NCBI GenBank assembly: GCA_031418215.1
Contig: JANOXC010000037.1
Span: 1-8,059, forward strand
Source: JANOXC01 sp031418215
Lineage (GTDB): Bacteria; Bacteroidota; Bacteroidia; AKYH767-A; OLB10
Reading direction: 5' to 3'
Length of the DNA: 8,059 bases
The notes under the pieces are model-generated. The model worked only from the letters and a program-made list of their open reading frames with translations. It was not told the origin of the DNA and did no database searches. The position numbers were made by a program, and so were the translations under genes. Below, piece after piece: positions 1 through 7,136 of the stretch. How positions within the stretch are numbered: position 1 is the stretch's first letter; each line of letters begins with the position of its first letter.

Positions 1-922
1 CCATGCCCGGTGCTAAGCCTGCACCTTGAAATGGAATTACAAAAGAAGTGCTTTCATTGGGTGTTTCTGTAGTTGGGCATCCCGGAAGTACAATGTCAGT
101 TGTGTTAACGGATACTTTAATAACTGCGGGCTCCGTTGCAGGTTTTTGATTGATCCACCAGCTTGATGCATTCAGGGAATTACAATTACCAAAGTATGGA
201 TCAATGCGCGTGCTGTTGGTATTGCCTGCCCATACTTCAAAATGTAAGTGTGGTCCTGAAGCACTTCCTGAACTGCCTACCACGCCTAAATACTCGCCGG
301 CCGCAACGGTTTGCCCGATGGCTTTGAGGGTAACAGAATTACTTTTCATATGCCAATACAATGCATTTGATCCATCAGCATGCTGAATGATGACATAATT
401 GGCGGGTAAGTTATTCGAGGTGCAGTTTCTATCAAAATTCCCATCACCTTTACCTACTATAGTTCCTGCAGCGGCTGCAATTACTTCTACCTGACTGTTA
501 TCCATTTTGTAGAATCCAAAAGGCCAAACAGCGATATCTGTTCCACGATGTCCGTCATAGGTATTGGTTCCACAGTTAAAATCTGCAATCACTCCTGCAG
601 CAGTATCCTCGTCGACATAGGCTGCAATAAAGTAATAACTGCAATCATCAAAACCTGTTGCCGCTTTAAGTGGCCAATTTAAAGAAGTATTTAAAGTATT
701 ATCCTGGCGGTTCAGCATACGACCTGAACGTCCTGCATATTCTGCACATTGTTTCTCAATAACGGCATATTCTGATTTGCTTATGCAATTGAGAATATTA
801 CTTTTTTCAAATAGTGCTTTATTATCATTTGCCTTTTCACCGATACGTTGAGCAAATAACGGGTAGGCAAGAAGAAGCAATGAAGTGAAGAATATTGTAG
901 AATAATAAGTTTTCATGTTCAT
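1..922 (-). CDS. Secreted M23-family (LytM-type) zinc metallopeptidase, C-terminus cut off by window edge
   Basis: This is a probable peptidoglycan or peptide endopeptidase exported from the cytoplasm. No stop codon occurs before the left edge, so the C-terminus is missing; about 305 residues are visible. Numbered from the second Met (ATG at 916), residues 1-22 form a signal peptide with a likely cleavage at LFA|Q. The M23 core spans roughly 105-245. It holds the zinc ligands H123 and D127 (HRGTD), a catalytic His at 189 (YWHMK) and the HLHFE motif with H223 and H225. The GxxxGSSGSASGPH stretch before that motif is typical of the fold. Several Cys residues (44, 57, 92, 115, 165, 245, 280) would suit disulfides outside the cytoplasm. 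The region after about 262 begins another segment of unknown type. In-frame ATGs at 922 and 916 are both possible starts, with a stop just upstream; neither has a clear ribosome binding site. The substrate is not shown by the sequence. Confidence 0.9.
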   Translation of the reverse strand, partial: MNMKTYYSTIFFTSLLLLAYPLFAQRIGEKANDNKALFEKSNILNCISKSEYAVIEKQCAEYAGRSGRMLNRQDNTLNTSLNWPLKAATGFDDCSYYFIAAYVDEDTAAGVIADFNCGTNTYDGHRGTDIAVWPFGFYKMDNSQVEVIAAAAGTIVGKGDGNFDRNCTSNNLPANYVIIQHADGSNALYWHMKSNSVTLKAIGQTVAAGEYLGVVGSSGSASGPHLHFEVWAGNTNSTRIDPYFGNCNSLNASSWWINQKPATEPAVIKVSVNTTDIVLPGCPTTETPNESTSFVIPFQGAGLAPGM

Positions 923-1052
923 CAGGTTCGTGAATGATTGTTATTCTACGAATAATTTGTTGAAAGGTTGCCTAGTTATTGAATTGATCGAATACTAAGA
1001 GCCCATATGTATATAGCGAAAAGACTTGTTTACACAAATATTCGTCATCTTA

Positions 1053-1080
1053 TAAAGGTACCTAGAAAAGTGGTACCCAA
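1053..1080 (-). promoter_or_regulatory. Possible promoter for the M23 peptidase gene
   Basis: On the minus strand a TTG (1080-1078) is followed after 17 nt by TACCTTTA (1060-1053). This resembles the Bacteroidota pattern of a -33 TTG and a -7 TAnnTTTG box, with one mismatch at the last base. It would give a leader of roughly 125 nt before the peptidase start. Two GGTACC hexamers (1057-1062 and 1072-1077) lie inside this element, 15 bp apart. In such AT-rich DNA a match this good can arise by chance, so this is a weak call. Confidence 0.25.
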
Positions 1081-1154
1081 TAAAACAATACACTTTTTAT
1101 TTTGGAATTTAATTCGATTATTACGAAAATGATCAATAAAAAGAACATACGTGA

Positions 1155-2336
1155 TTATAAATAACTCAACCACCAATAGTTCTTACGAGCCTTCAATTCA
1201 CTAAACCATTTACACAAAGGATAAAGTACTAAAATAAGTGAAATCCAGATTAAATAAACAATCGTTAATGGGTATCCTTCACCTGCAATAAGATAATGAA
1301 ACGGTATTCCAAAAACATTTGGCGTAACTTCAGATAGTGAATGACCTCTTGTTAAAAAAAGCACCATGCAAAGGATGTGCAATAAATAAAAATGCAATAC
1401 ATAATAAAAAAACGGAACTCGTCCATAAACTGATATTATGCGAGTAATTTTATTGTGCGTATTTTCAAAGAAGGATAAAAATAACATAGCAGGCCCAATA
1501 GTGATGCACATGTATAACAAAGAAGGCGGGTATTTGTTTAAATTTATAAATGAAAGAAATGTAAAAAAAACATTATTTTGTATCGACCATTGAGTTGGAT
1601 TACCATATAAATTGGTGAACCTCAAAAAAACGAAAAATAATATTAAGCCGGCTCCTGTCCAGGTCAAAATGTTTTTTCGCTGTTTAGGATTGAAGCTCGG
1701 TGCATATATTTTTCCAAAACAAAATCCCAGCATCATTAGTCCCAGCCATGGTAAAAATGGATAGATAATGGCCATCTGATGTTGGGCGCTAATGGTATGG
1801 AATGCAAAATTCCCGTTTCTAACTATGTCCCATAAAAAGCCCTGGTGGGTTGCCGGTAGATAGTCTAGTACATTATGCCCTGCAACAACAATGAAACCCA
1901 AAAGCAACATGATTGAATAAGGTAAGTGGATTAACATTGCCATCAATACCATGCTGATTCCGATTGCCCAGATAACTTGCATTATCAACACAGGAAAAAA
2001 TGCATCAAATGTCCATGCATAAGTGATGATGATTAGTTCAACAAAAATGAGCCAAAGCCCTCGTTTAAATAGAAATAAACTCAATTCAGATTTTGTTTTT
2101 TTGTTGCCTTGAAGATAAATAGATGTGCCTGCCAGGAAAACAAAAATTGGTGCACAAAAATGTGTGACCCAACGTGTGAAAAACAAAAACAGTGAAGTCG
2201 TTTTTAAATCGAGTGGGTCATGGATAAAGGCGTCATAATGAAAGAAATCTCTTGTATGATCCAGCGCCATGATGATCATGACCAATCCTCTTAATAGATC
2301 GAGTGAAAAAATCCTGGATTTAGCTACCACGACCAC
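1155..2336 (-). CDS. DUF1624 / HGSNAT_cat-type polytopic membrane protein, probable acetyltransferase
   Basis: This is a full-length inner-membrane protein of 393 residues with about ten hydrophobic segments. The N-terminal motif DLLRGLVMIIMALDHTRDFF (residues 13-32), with a conserved-looking His27, is the hallmark of the DUF1624/COG3503 family, related to the catalytic region of heparan-alpha-glucosaminide N-acetyltransferase. Other family-like stretches are the FAG/TS turn near 68-72, KYPPSLLY (268-275), YGRVPFFYYVLHFYLLH (304-320) and the C-terminal YPLCKWF...SYL. By analogy with HGSNAT it may carry an acyl group across the membrane onto a sugar amine or hydroxyl; the bacterial substrates are not established. 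The start is unusual: the only candidates before Met20 are GTG codons (2336 and 2330), and an in-frame stop lies at 2355-2357. An ATG at 2341-2339 is out of frame. The gene follows the GT-C gene by 110 nt and may share its transcript. Confidence 0.85.
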   Translation of the reverse strand: MVVVAKSRIFSLDLLRGLVMIIMALDHTRDFFHYDAFIHDPLDLKTTSLFLFFTRWVTHFCAPIFVFLAGTSIYLQGNKKTKSELSLFLFKRGLWLIFVELIIITYAWTFDAFFPVLIMQVIWAIGISMVLMAMLIHLPYSIMLLLGFIVVAGHNVLDYLPATHQGFLWDIVRNGNFAFHTISAQHQMAIIYPFLPWLGLMMLGFCFGKIYAPSFNPKQRKNILTWTGAGLILFFVFLRFTNLYGNPTQWSIQNNVFFTFLSFINLNKYPPSLLYMCITIGPAMLFLSFFENTHNKITRIISVYGRVPFFYYVLHFYLLHILCMVLFLTRGHSLSEVTPNVFGIPFHYLIAGEGYPLTIVYLIWISLILVLYPLCKWFSELKARKNYWWLSYL

Positions 2337-2446
2337 ACCATTTAGGTTTTTTTGTTAAAGCAAAAAACTTCGAATTTTTACTTTTATTTAAAGTTCATTT
2401 AAGTATTAAAGCATATGAATATTGTTTTGAAAGCAAATTGTATTTA

Positions 2447-3817
2447 TTAAACCAAAAAGTACTTTTTAAATAGTTTATCACTGATAAAATTATTAGCACA
2501 ATAAAATAGAATCAGAGGAAGAAAATAAAATAATCCTCTTTTATAACCACTATGAATCCATCCACCCATTGAAAGATCTTTAAAATCTGAATCAATTTGG
2601 TAGTAAAAAAATATATAGGTCGACCAGGCGAGAATGATGCTACCCAATAGAATTCCATTTTCTTTTTTCTTAAATATAAAAATAGTATTTATAAGTGCAA
2701 TCATAATAAAAAGATAAATAATGATGCCATAAAACTGGGTATTAAACGTCACAAACTTAACCTGAGACAATATTCTTGAAAGTTTTTCCGGATCCCAAAA
2801 CAACTTTTTAATAATAGGCATTGGAGATTCAACATGCAGTATTGATGTCATATAAATTTGCCAGGACAATAATGCAACCAAGCTGCAAAATCCAAGCAAC
2901 GCAACTGAAATTAACTGTTTCTTATTAAAAGGTATTGAAAGAAGGTAAATTGTTCCTGCTAATGCAAACAAAACAGCTTCTGTACGTGTCCATACGGCGA
3001 GCATGATAAATAATATTCCGATAAATAAATAAGGTTTTTCTTTAAAGCGATAATAAGTGTAGAGGCATATCATTCCAATCCCGCTATAAAAAGCACATGG
3101 CGGATTAGAAGATGAGAGGGCAGAGAAGGCTGCAAATTCAGGGGTGATAACCAGAAAGAAAGAGAAAAGCGCCCCAGCTAAAGGTGTGGTGTGTTTGGTA
3201 GTCATGGCGTAAAACGAAACGAATAGGGAAATGAAAAAGAGTGCCACCACAATTTTTGAATCTTCAAATCCCAACAAATATGCAAAGGCAAAGTTTAAAG
3301 GTACCAATGGAGGGTATAAACTCCTTACCCCAATAAGGAGATTGTCGGGATTAAAAATCGAGTTGTTAATAGTACCTTCTCTTGCAATGACTCTTGCGAG
3401 AAAATCATAGCCGTCGACACTGTCGGAATTATAAGTTGGCCAGAACATTGATTTTACAGTAATCGCATAAACCAAGTATGCAGCATAACTGAATAAAAAG
3501 ATCCAAGCAAGGTTTAAATTAAATGCCTTTTTAAAATCAATCTTAGTGAACAATGACCCTGAGGAAATTATTGATTTATTTACAAAATAAAATCCTATAA
3601 AGCAAAATATTATTATTCCGGTATCTATGCCAAGTAAAAGATTTATCTTATTAATAGGAATATGAAATAAATTCAAAGAAAACATGACAAAGGAATTTAT
3701 TCCCATTCCAATTGGTAAGGAAAAACCGATTTTTGCAAGTACTTTTATCTTATAGGCAACCAGGTTGATAATGGAAAGTCCTAAAATAAAAATTACAAGC
3801 CATCCTATAATTTTCAT
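2447..3817 (-). CDS. GT-C superfamily glycosyltransferase-like integral membrane protein
   Basis: A 456-residue protein with about 10-12 membrane segments. The layout fits the GT-C fold (PMT/ArnT-like enzymes), which move a sugar from a polyprenyl-phosphate donor to an acceptor on the outer face of the membrane. Visible hallmarks are an acidic first large loop (YNSDSVDGYDF, 129-139, with D132 and D135 as candidate catalytic or metal-binding acids), a YPPLVPL motif (168-174), a helix ending WTRTEAVLF (276-284), and a C-terminal GYKRGLFYFLP (424-434), where a basic residue usually contacts donor phosphate. No large soluble C-terminal domain follows the last helix. The protein encoded 11 nt upstream looks like that missing domain. 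The start ATG at 3817 is preceded by A-rich sequence rather than a Shine-Dalgarno. Donor and acceptor are unknown. GT-C membership is fairly secure; true transferase activity is inferred. Confidence 0.78.
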   Translation of the reverse strand: MKIIGWLVIFILGLSIINLVAYKIKVLAKIGFSLPIGMGINSFVMFSLNLFHIPINKINLLLGIDTGIIIFCFIGFYFVNKSIISSGSLFTKIDFKKAFNLNLAWIFLFSYAAYLVYAITVKSMFWPTYNSDSVDGYDFLARVIAREGTINNSIFNPDNLLIGVRSLYPPLVPLNFAFAYLLGFEDSKIVVALFFISLFVSFYAMTTKHTTPLAGALFSFFLVITPEFAAFSALSSSNPPCAFYSGIGMICLYTYYRFKEKPYLFIGILFIMLAVWTRTEAVLFALAGTIYLLSIPFNKKQLISVALLGFCSLVALLSWQIYMTSILHVESPMPIIKKLFWDPEKLSRILSQVKFVTFNTQFYGIIIYLFIMIALINTIFIFKKKENGILLGSIILAWSTYIFFYYQIDSDFKDLSMGGWIHSGYKRGLFYFLPLILFYCANNFISDKLFKKYFLV

Positions 3818-3828
3818 ATGCTTTTTTA

Positions 3829-4407
3829 TTAATTTTTTATCGGGAAAATATTGTATTTATTATTCCTTGCTGCCTGATATGATAATTTATCATAACCCCA
3901 TGAATTCATCACTGCTACGTGGGTAACTTTTTTATTTAGTGCAAGGTTATTTTGTTTTTCATAAACCAATTTTCTGGGATATACAAAATAGGATGCCCAG
4001 CTTGGAGTAAGAATAAAAACCTGAAATTCTGATTTCTCATTTGACGGAAAAAACACACTGTCAGGAGGCATCAGTATGATGGCGTCTTCCGGAGTGTTTG
4101 TTTTTAGAAATTTTAAATAAGAAAAATTAAAACCAATTTTTGATTCAAGCTTTTGTTCAGTTGTCAACGTTTTATATTGCTTCATGGCTTTAAAATTATC
4201 TTCAATTAGTGAAGTAAAATACCAATTGTAGCCATCATTCCATTCGTAGCTGTCTTCTTTACTGCCTTTCAATGTTTTTACCAATATAACAGCAGCAAAT
4301 AAAATAACGATATTTTTAATAATTTTAACAAGGAATGAGGGAGTGCTTTCTTTTTTTGCACCTGCAACTTGTTTCGATTCTTTTTTTGCCGGTTGTTTTG
4401 ATTTCAT
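3829..4407 (-). CDS. Small single-pass membrane protein, probable detached soluble domain/partner of the adjacent GT-C enzyme
   Basis: I recognise no named family. The 192 residues divide into a Lys-rich cytoplasmic tail (1-29, with nine Lys), one membrane helix (about 29-45) and an extracytoplasmic domain of about 145 residues. Within that domain are NTPEDAIILMPPDSVFF (104-120), a SWASYFVYPRKLVYE stretch (136-150) and VTHVAVMNSWGYDK (161-174). The pattern 'peptide destined for T-P-D-A-I ... Y-F-x-Y-P-R' resembles soluble C-terminal domains that follow the last helix in many GT-C proteins. The gene ends with two consecutive stops (TAA TAA), and the GT-C gene starts 11 nt after the first stop, so the two are almost certainly co-transcribed and probably act together at the membrane. 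The start ATG at 4407 has no strong ribosome binding site. The coding call is firm; the partner role is inferred from context and the motif resemblance. Confidence 0.8.
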   Translation of the reverse strand: MKSKQPAKKESKQVAGAKKESTPSFLVKIIKNIVILFAAVILVKTLKGSKEDSYEWNDGYNWYFTSLIEDNFKAMKQYKTLTTEQKLESKIGFNFSYLKFLKTNTPEDAIILMPPDSVFFPSNEKSEFQVFILTPSWASYFVYPRKLVYEKQNNLALNKKVTHVAVMNSWGYDKLSYQAARNNKYNIFPIKN

Positions 4408-4497
4408 GAGTTCTTACATTTCATTTACGATAGCATAACAGTTCTTATAAAGGAGTGACCGCTGATGGTCGAAATTTGGCATGTATTAAAGATCAAA

Positions 4498-4522
4498 TTA
4501 TATTATTGTTACAATAATATAA
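4498..4522. repeat. Perfect 25-bp AT-rich palindrome (12-bp arms, 1-base centre)
   Basis: The left arm TTATATTATTGT (4498-4509) and right arm ACAATAATATAA (4511-4522) are exact reverse complements around T4510. The element sits in the 214-nt gap between the radical SAM gene and the small membrane-protein gene. On the minus strand it comes about 100 nt after the radical SAM stop and 90 nt before the next start. It could be a binding site for a dimeric regulator or the stem of a weak terminator; runs of A/T flank it (AAAAAA on one side gives a T-run on the minus strand before the stem, not after it). A weak promoter-like pair, TTG (4596-4594) and TAAATTTC (4571-4564), lies upstream with a 22-nt gap, which would place the palindrome in a leader. 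Confidence 0.6.
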
Positions 4523-4621
4523 AAAACTGTTTGTATAAATGTTTTGTAATTAAAATAGGCGCTGAAATTTATAATAGGATATGTTATTTAATCCAATCAT
4601 GTGAATGCAGTCATTAATTAA

Positions 4622-5854
4622 TTAATTGCCGAGTTGGTACCCATTCTCTTTCATGAATTCTTTGTAAGTAGTTTTCTTATTATCGGTCCATTGATAATCA
4701 CCAAATATTTTTTCCACCAACCATTTCGGCAATCCTTTTTCCATGGTGCGCATCATTACGATATCATATTTGCGATGGAAATTAATCCAACATTGGTTGC
4801 AGCCATTAACGTGTTTATTTTGTATTTCCTGTGAAGCCAATGAATTGAATATGTTATCCAGGCTGTTGGTGAATACATTTCCCAGTTTCAAATCAAGGTT
4901 TTGACATATAGGGACACTGCCGTCAGGATGTATTACAATACTGTCTAATATGCTACGGCATTTCAAATTAACTTTCTTTTTACGCCACTCATCATATAGC
5001 AAAAGAAAATCCCAGTTTTCATTGGTTAACGTAATGTTTTTAGGAATGCTTTTCTTAAAATCCTCTGTATTCGAAACCTTGGTATGATCATGCTTTGGAG
5101 TTTCAATATCTTCCAGTTCAAGGACATTCAACATTTCATTTTTATCCAATTGCCCTTCCTCTTTAGCTTTTTTAATTTTCCCATAGGTTAAGACATCTGT
5201 ACTCTGAACAGAACCTATTTCTGTTTCATGCGCTTTCTCAATTGTATCGAAAAATGCGATGTCGTTATAAGTGCCAATCCTTACATCAATATTGTTTTTA
5301 TGTGCAATATTGATCACGTGCTCCATGTCGGCAAAGCTATTGTAAGGAGAAAGGGTAAACATCAATGAAATAGGAACAAGGTCTTTGCATTCAGCGATCA
5401 CTCTTAACACGCTCTCGTAACCATCTTTTCCCCGCATGTACAAATAGGTATCCTTGGTACCATCAAGTGAAATAAATAACCTGTGTGGCGGATATTTCTT
5501 TACTGCTTCAATTACATTCTCCGGTTTAAGGCAATTGGAGAGTAAATCAAAATTGGGGTGATTCTTTTTAAACCATGCTAAAATTTCCATTGCCTGAGGG
5601 TGAAGTAGAAATTCACCACCTTCCAGTCCAACGGTTGTGTGCTTGGACACGCATTTGCTTTTCATTACCTCAATCATTTTCTCCATCGGGAAATGTTTGA
5701 TAGGTCTTTTGGCCCATATAAGGCAATGCTTGCAACCGGAATCACATATATCAGTTCCGTAGAACATCAATGTTGAAAGGGTTTTATGACCGGGACGAAG
5801 CGTATTGTGAATAAAACGCATTCCCCTTCTTAAATAATCTAATTTTCCGTACAT
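4622..5854 (-). CDS. Radical SAM enzyme with reduced SPASM/twitch-like C-terminal domain
   Basis: A 410-residue cytoplasmic iron-sulfur enzyme. The CxxxCxxC motif (C37, C41, C44) binds the cluster that cleaves S-adenosylmethionine, and GGE (79-81) is the usual SAM-amine contact. LFISLDG (126-132) is a core barrel strand typical of the superfamily. Residues about 205-290 form a charged insert. The C-terminus has a SPASM-like pattern: C299, IVIHPDGSVPIC (C317), LGNVF, a DNIFNS stretch, then CNQC (C352, C355). That gives four Cys, enough for one auxiliary cluster; the further Cys of a full two-cluster SPASM are absent. The reaction cannot be read from the sequence. SPASM relatives modify peptides, sugars or other small molecules. 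Its ATG lies 3 nt after the stop of the upstream oxidoreductase gene, implying translational coupling and a shared pathway. It ends 214 nt before the membrane-protein pair. Confidence 0.9.
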   Translation of the reverse strand: MYGKLDYLRRGMRFIHNTLRPGHKTLSTLMFYGTDICDSGCKHCLIWAKRPIKHFPMEKMIEVMKSKCVSKHTTVGLEGGEFLLHPQAMEILAWFKKNHPNFDLLSNCLKPENVIEAVKKYPPHRLFISLDGTKDTYLYMRGKDGYESVLRVIAECKDLVPISLMFTLSPYNSFADMEHVINIAHKNNIDVRIGTYNDIAFFDTIEKAHETEIGSVQSTDVLTYGKIKKAKEEGQLDKNEMLNVLELEDIETPKHDHTKVSNTEDFKKSIPKNITLTNENWDFLLLYDEWRKKKVNLKCRSILDSIVIHPDGSVPICQNLDLKLGNVFTNSLDNIFNSLASQEIQNKHVNGCNQCWINFHRKYDIVMMRTMEKGLPKWLVEKIFGDYQWTDNKKTTYKEFMKENGYQLGN

Positions 5855-5857
5855 CTT

Positions 5858-6877
5858 TTACTTTTTTAATTGCTGAATTAACTGGTAAGTTAATGTCATA
5901 GTTGATAATGCTGACTTATTTTTTCCTTTGTTGTTTTCACACAAACCAATGAAGTTTTTTATTTCATCATGAGTTCCGGTGGTAAAGAGTTGATTGTTTT
6001 CCTGGATAGGATTGAAGTTATTCCTGTTAAAAAGCACCTCAATATTCGTATTTGTTTTTTTGATCTTTTCTATGGGAATAGAGAATAAAGTCTTGGACTT
6101 TTTTACGAAGGTAAGTAAATCCATGTTTTTCATAGCATAAATGCCATTTTCCGTATTTAAGACGAGATCCTCTTCGGCATTTTTCCAGCTGTAGTCGGTA
6201 GATAGTTCTATACTGCCAATAAAGCCATTGTGAACAAGGTGGATGAAGTAGGTGTTTTTATTGGCTGATTGAATGGATCCGATTTTAAAATCACCAAAAA
6301 GGTAGGCAATGAGGTCTAATGGATGAATAAAGACATCTAAAATTTTATCTCCCTCTGGGTAAGGACCCGTCACAAATCGGTAGTTATAGGAGATGATTTG
6401 TTCTTTTTTTACTTCCATTAATGCATTCAGAACAGGGGAATAGCGCTTTTGCATTCCTACGAGGCAAAAGCCTTTGTGATTTTTTTCCAGGGCCACCAAT
6501 TCCTGTAATTCTGTTTCCGTTTTACAGGGTGGTTTTTCAACAAAAACGCATTTATCGTGAGATAATGCTTGCTTAACAAGGGAAAAGTGACTATTGGGGT
6601 CAGCGCTGATAAATATACCTTTGATTTCCGGATCCTGCAGCACTTTATCCAGGTCATTTGTGCCCTGGACACCTTCAAAATTCTTGTCAACCAAAGCGGC
6701 ATTTGAGGCACTGCTAACAACGATATACTTTAATGGAACCCTTAAATAGTTGATGATCGGATATAAGTTGTTGATACTATGATTTCCGATGCCAACAAAG
6801 GCGTATTTATGCTGATATTCAAGCTTTAAATAGCTTTGTTTTCTTAAATTCTTTAATTGTTTGATGATGCGGTTCAT
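5858..6877 (-). CDS. Gfo/Idh/MocA-family NAD(P)-dependent sugar oxidoreductase
   Basis: A 339-residue cytoplasmic protein of usual family length. The N-terminal Rossmann fold begins at about residue 25 with YAFVGIGNHS, a slightly altered GxGxxx nucleotide-binding loop (GIGNHS, 29-34). Residues 90-97 (ISADPNSH) and the FVEKP motif (112-116, Lys115) are hallmarks of the family. KRYSP (144-148) and IHPLDL (184-189, His185) lie in the C-terminal catalytic half, where the conserved Lys-His pair usually acts. Members oxidise or reduce a hydroxyl or keto group of sugars, inositols or nucleotide sugars; which one here is not visible. A basic leader of about 24 residues precedes the fold. The gene is the first of its cluster: a -7-like box is found upstream, and the radical SAM gene follows after 3 nt. 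I infer that it prepares or finishes a sugar used by the same pathway. Confidence 0.9.
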   Translation of the reverse strand: MNRIIKQLKNLRKQSYLKLEYQHKYAFVGIGNHSINNLYPIINYLRVPLKYIVVSSASNAALVDKNFEGVQGTNDLDKVLQDPEIKGIFISADPNSHFSLVKQALSHDKCVFVEKPPCKTETELQELVALEKNHKGFCLVGMQKRYSPVLNALMEVKKEQIISYNYRFVTGPYPEGDKILDVFIHPLDLIAYLFGDFKIGSIQSANKNTYFIHLVHNGFIGSIELSTDYSWKNAEEDLVLNTENGIYAMKNMDLLTFVKKSKTLFSIPIEKIKKTNTNIEVLFNRNNFNPIQENNQLFTTGTHDEIKNFIGLCENNKGKNKSALSTMTLTYQLIQQLKK

Positions 6878-6929
6878 TACAATTCAATAAAATGACCCCG
6901 AGAATTCAGGGTAATTTTTTTGGCTGAAG

Positions 6930-6937
6930 CAAAGCTA
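6930..6937 (-). promoter_or_regulatory. -7 box (TAGCTTTG) of a Bacteroidota-type promoter for the oxidoreductase/radical SAM operon
   Basis: On the minus strand TAGCTTTG (6937-6930) is an exact match to the Bacteroidota -7 consensus TAnnTTTG. It stands 52 nt before the oxidoreductase start and would give a leader of roughly 45 nt. No TTG is found at the expected -33 spacing; the DNA there reads CAGTGAAAT, so only one half of the promoter is convincing. The gap of 259 nt after mtnA supports a separate promoter here. Confidence 0.45.
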
Positions 6938-7136
6938 AAAATATTTTCCTGATTTCACTGTATTTTGTATGTTAACGAGAGGAGGAACAATTATGGTAAT
7001 TATTGGGACAAATTTCTTTGCTTTAATCGAGATTGGTTTTTTGCGAAACTGTTTTAAAAAGTGGTTATTTTACCTATGGAATAACCGAATATTAACTATA
7101 AGAAATGAAATCGGAATACAATATAAAAACAGCAAG

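Noticed and set aside
150..386. 78-codon plus-strand open frame
   Set aside because: It lies wholly within the M23 peptidase gene on the other strand, whose motifs are intact, and encodes no recognisable product.
4466..4479. GACC...GGTC inverted repeat as a possible hairpin
   Set aside because: The stem is only four base pairs and no T-run follows on the minus strand.
4613..4627. Tandem ATTA repeat (three and three-quarter copies) over the radical SAM stop codon
   Set aside because: It is too short and too AT-rich to mean more than chance; the stop codon is intact.
4634..4834. 66-codon plus-strand open frame
   Set aside because: It is antisense to the radical SAM C-terminus and covers its CNQC motif; a shadow frame.
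6457..6720. 87-codon minus-strand open frame
   Set aside because: It overlaps the oxidoreductase in another frame on the same strand; the EKP and KRYSP motifs show which frame is real.
6895..6912. ACCC...GGGT inverted repeat in the oxidoreductase leader
   Set aside because: A four-pair stem with a ten-base loop is not stable enough to support a riboswitch or attenuator call.
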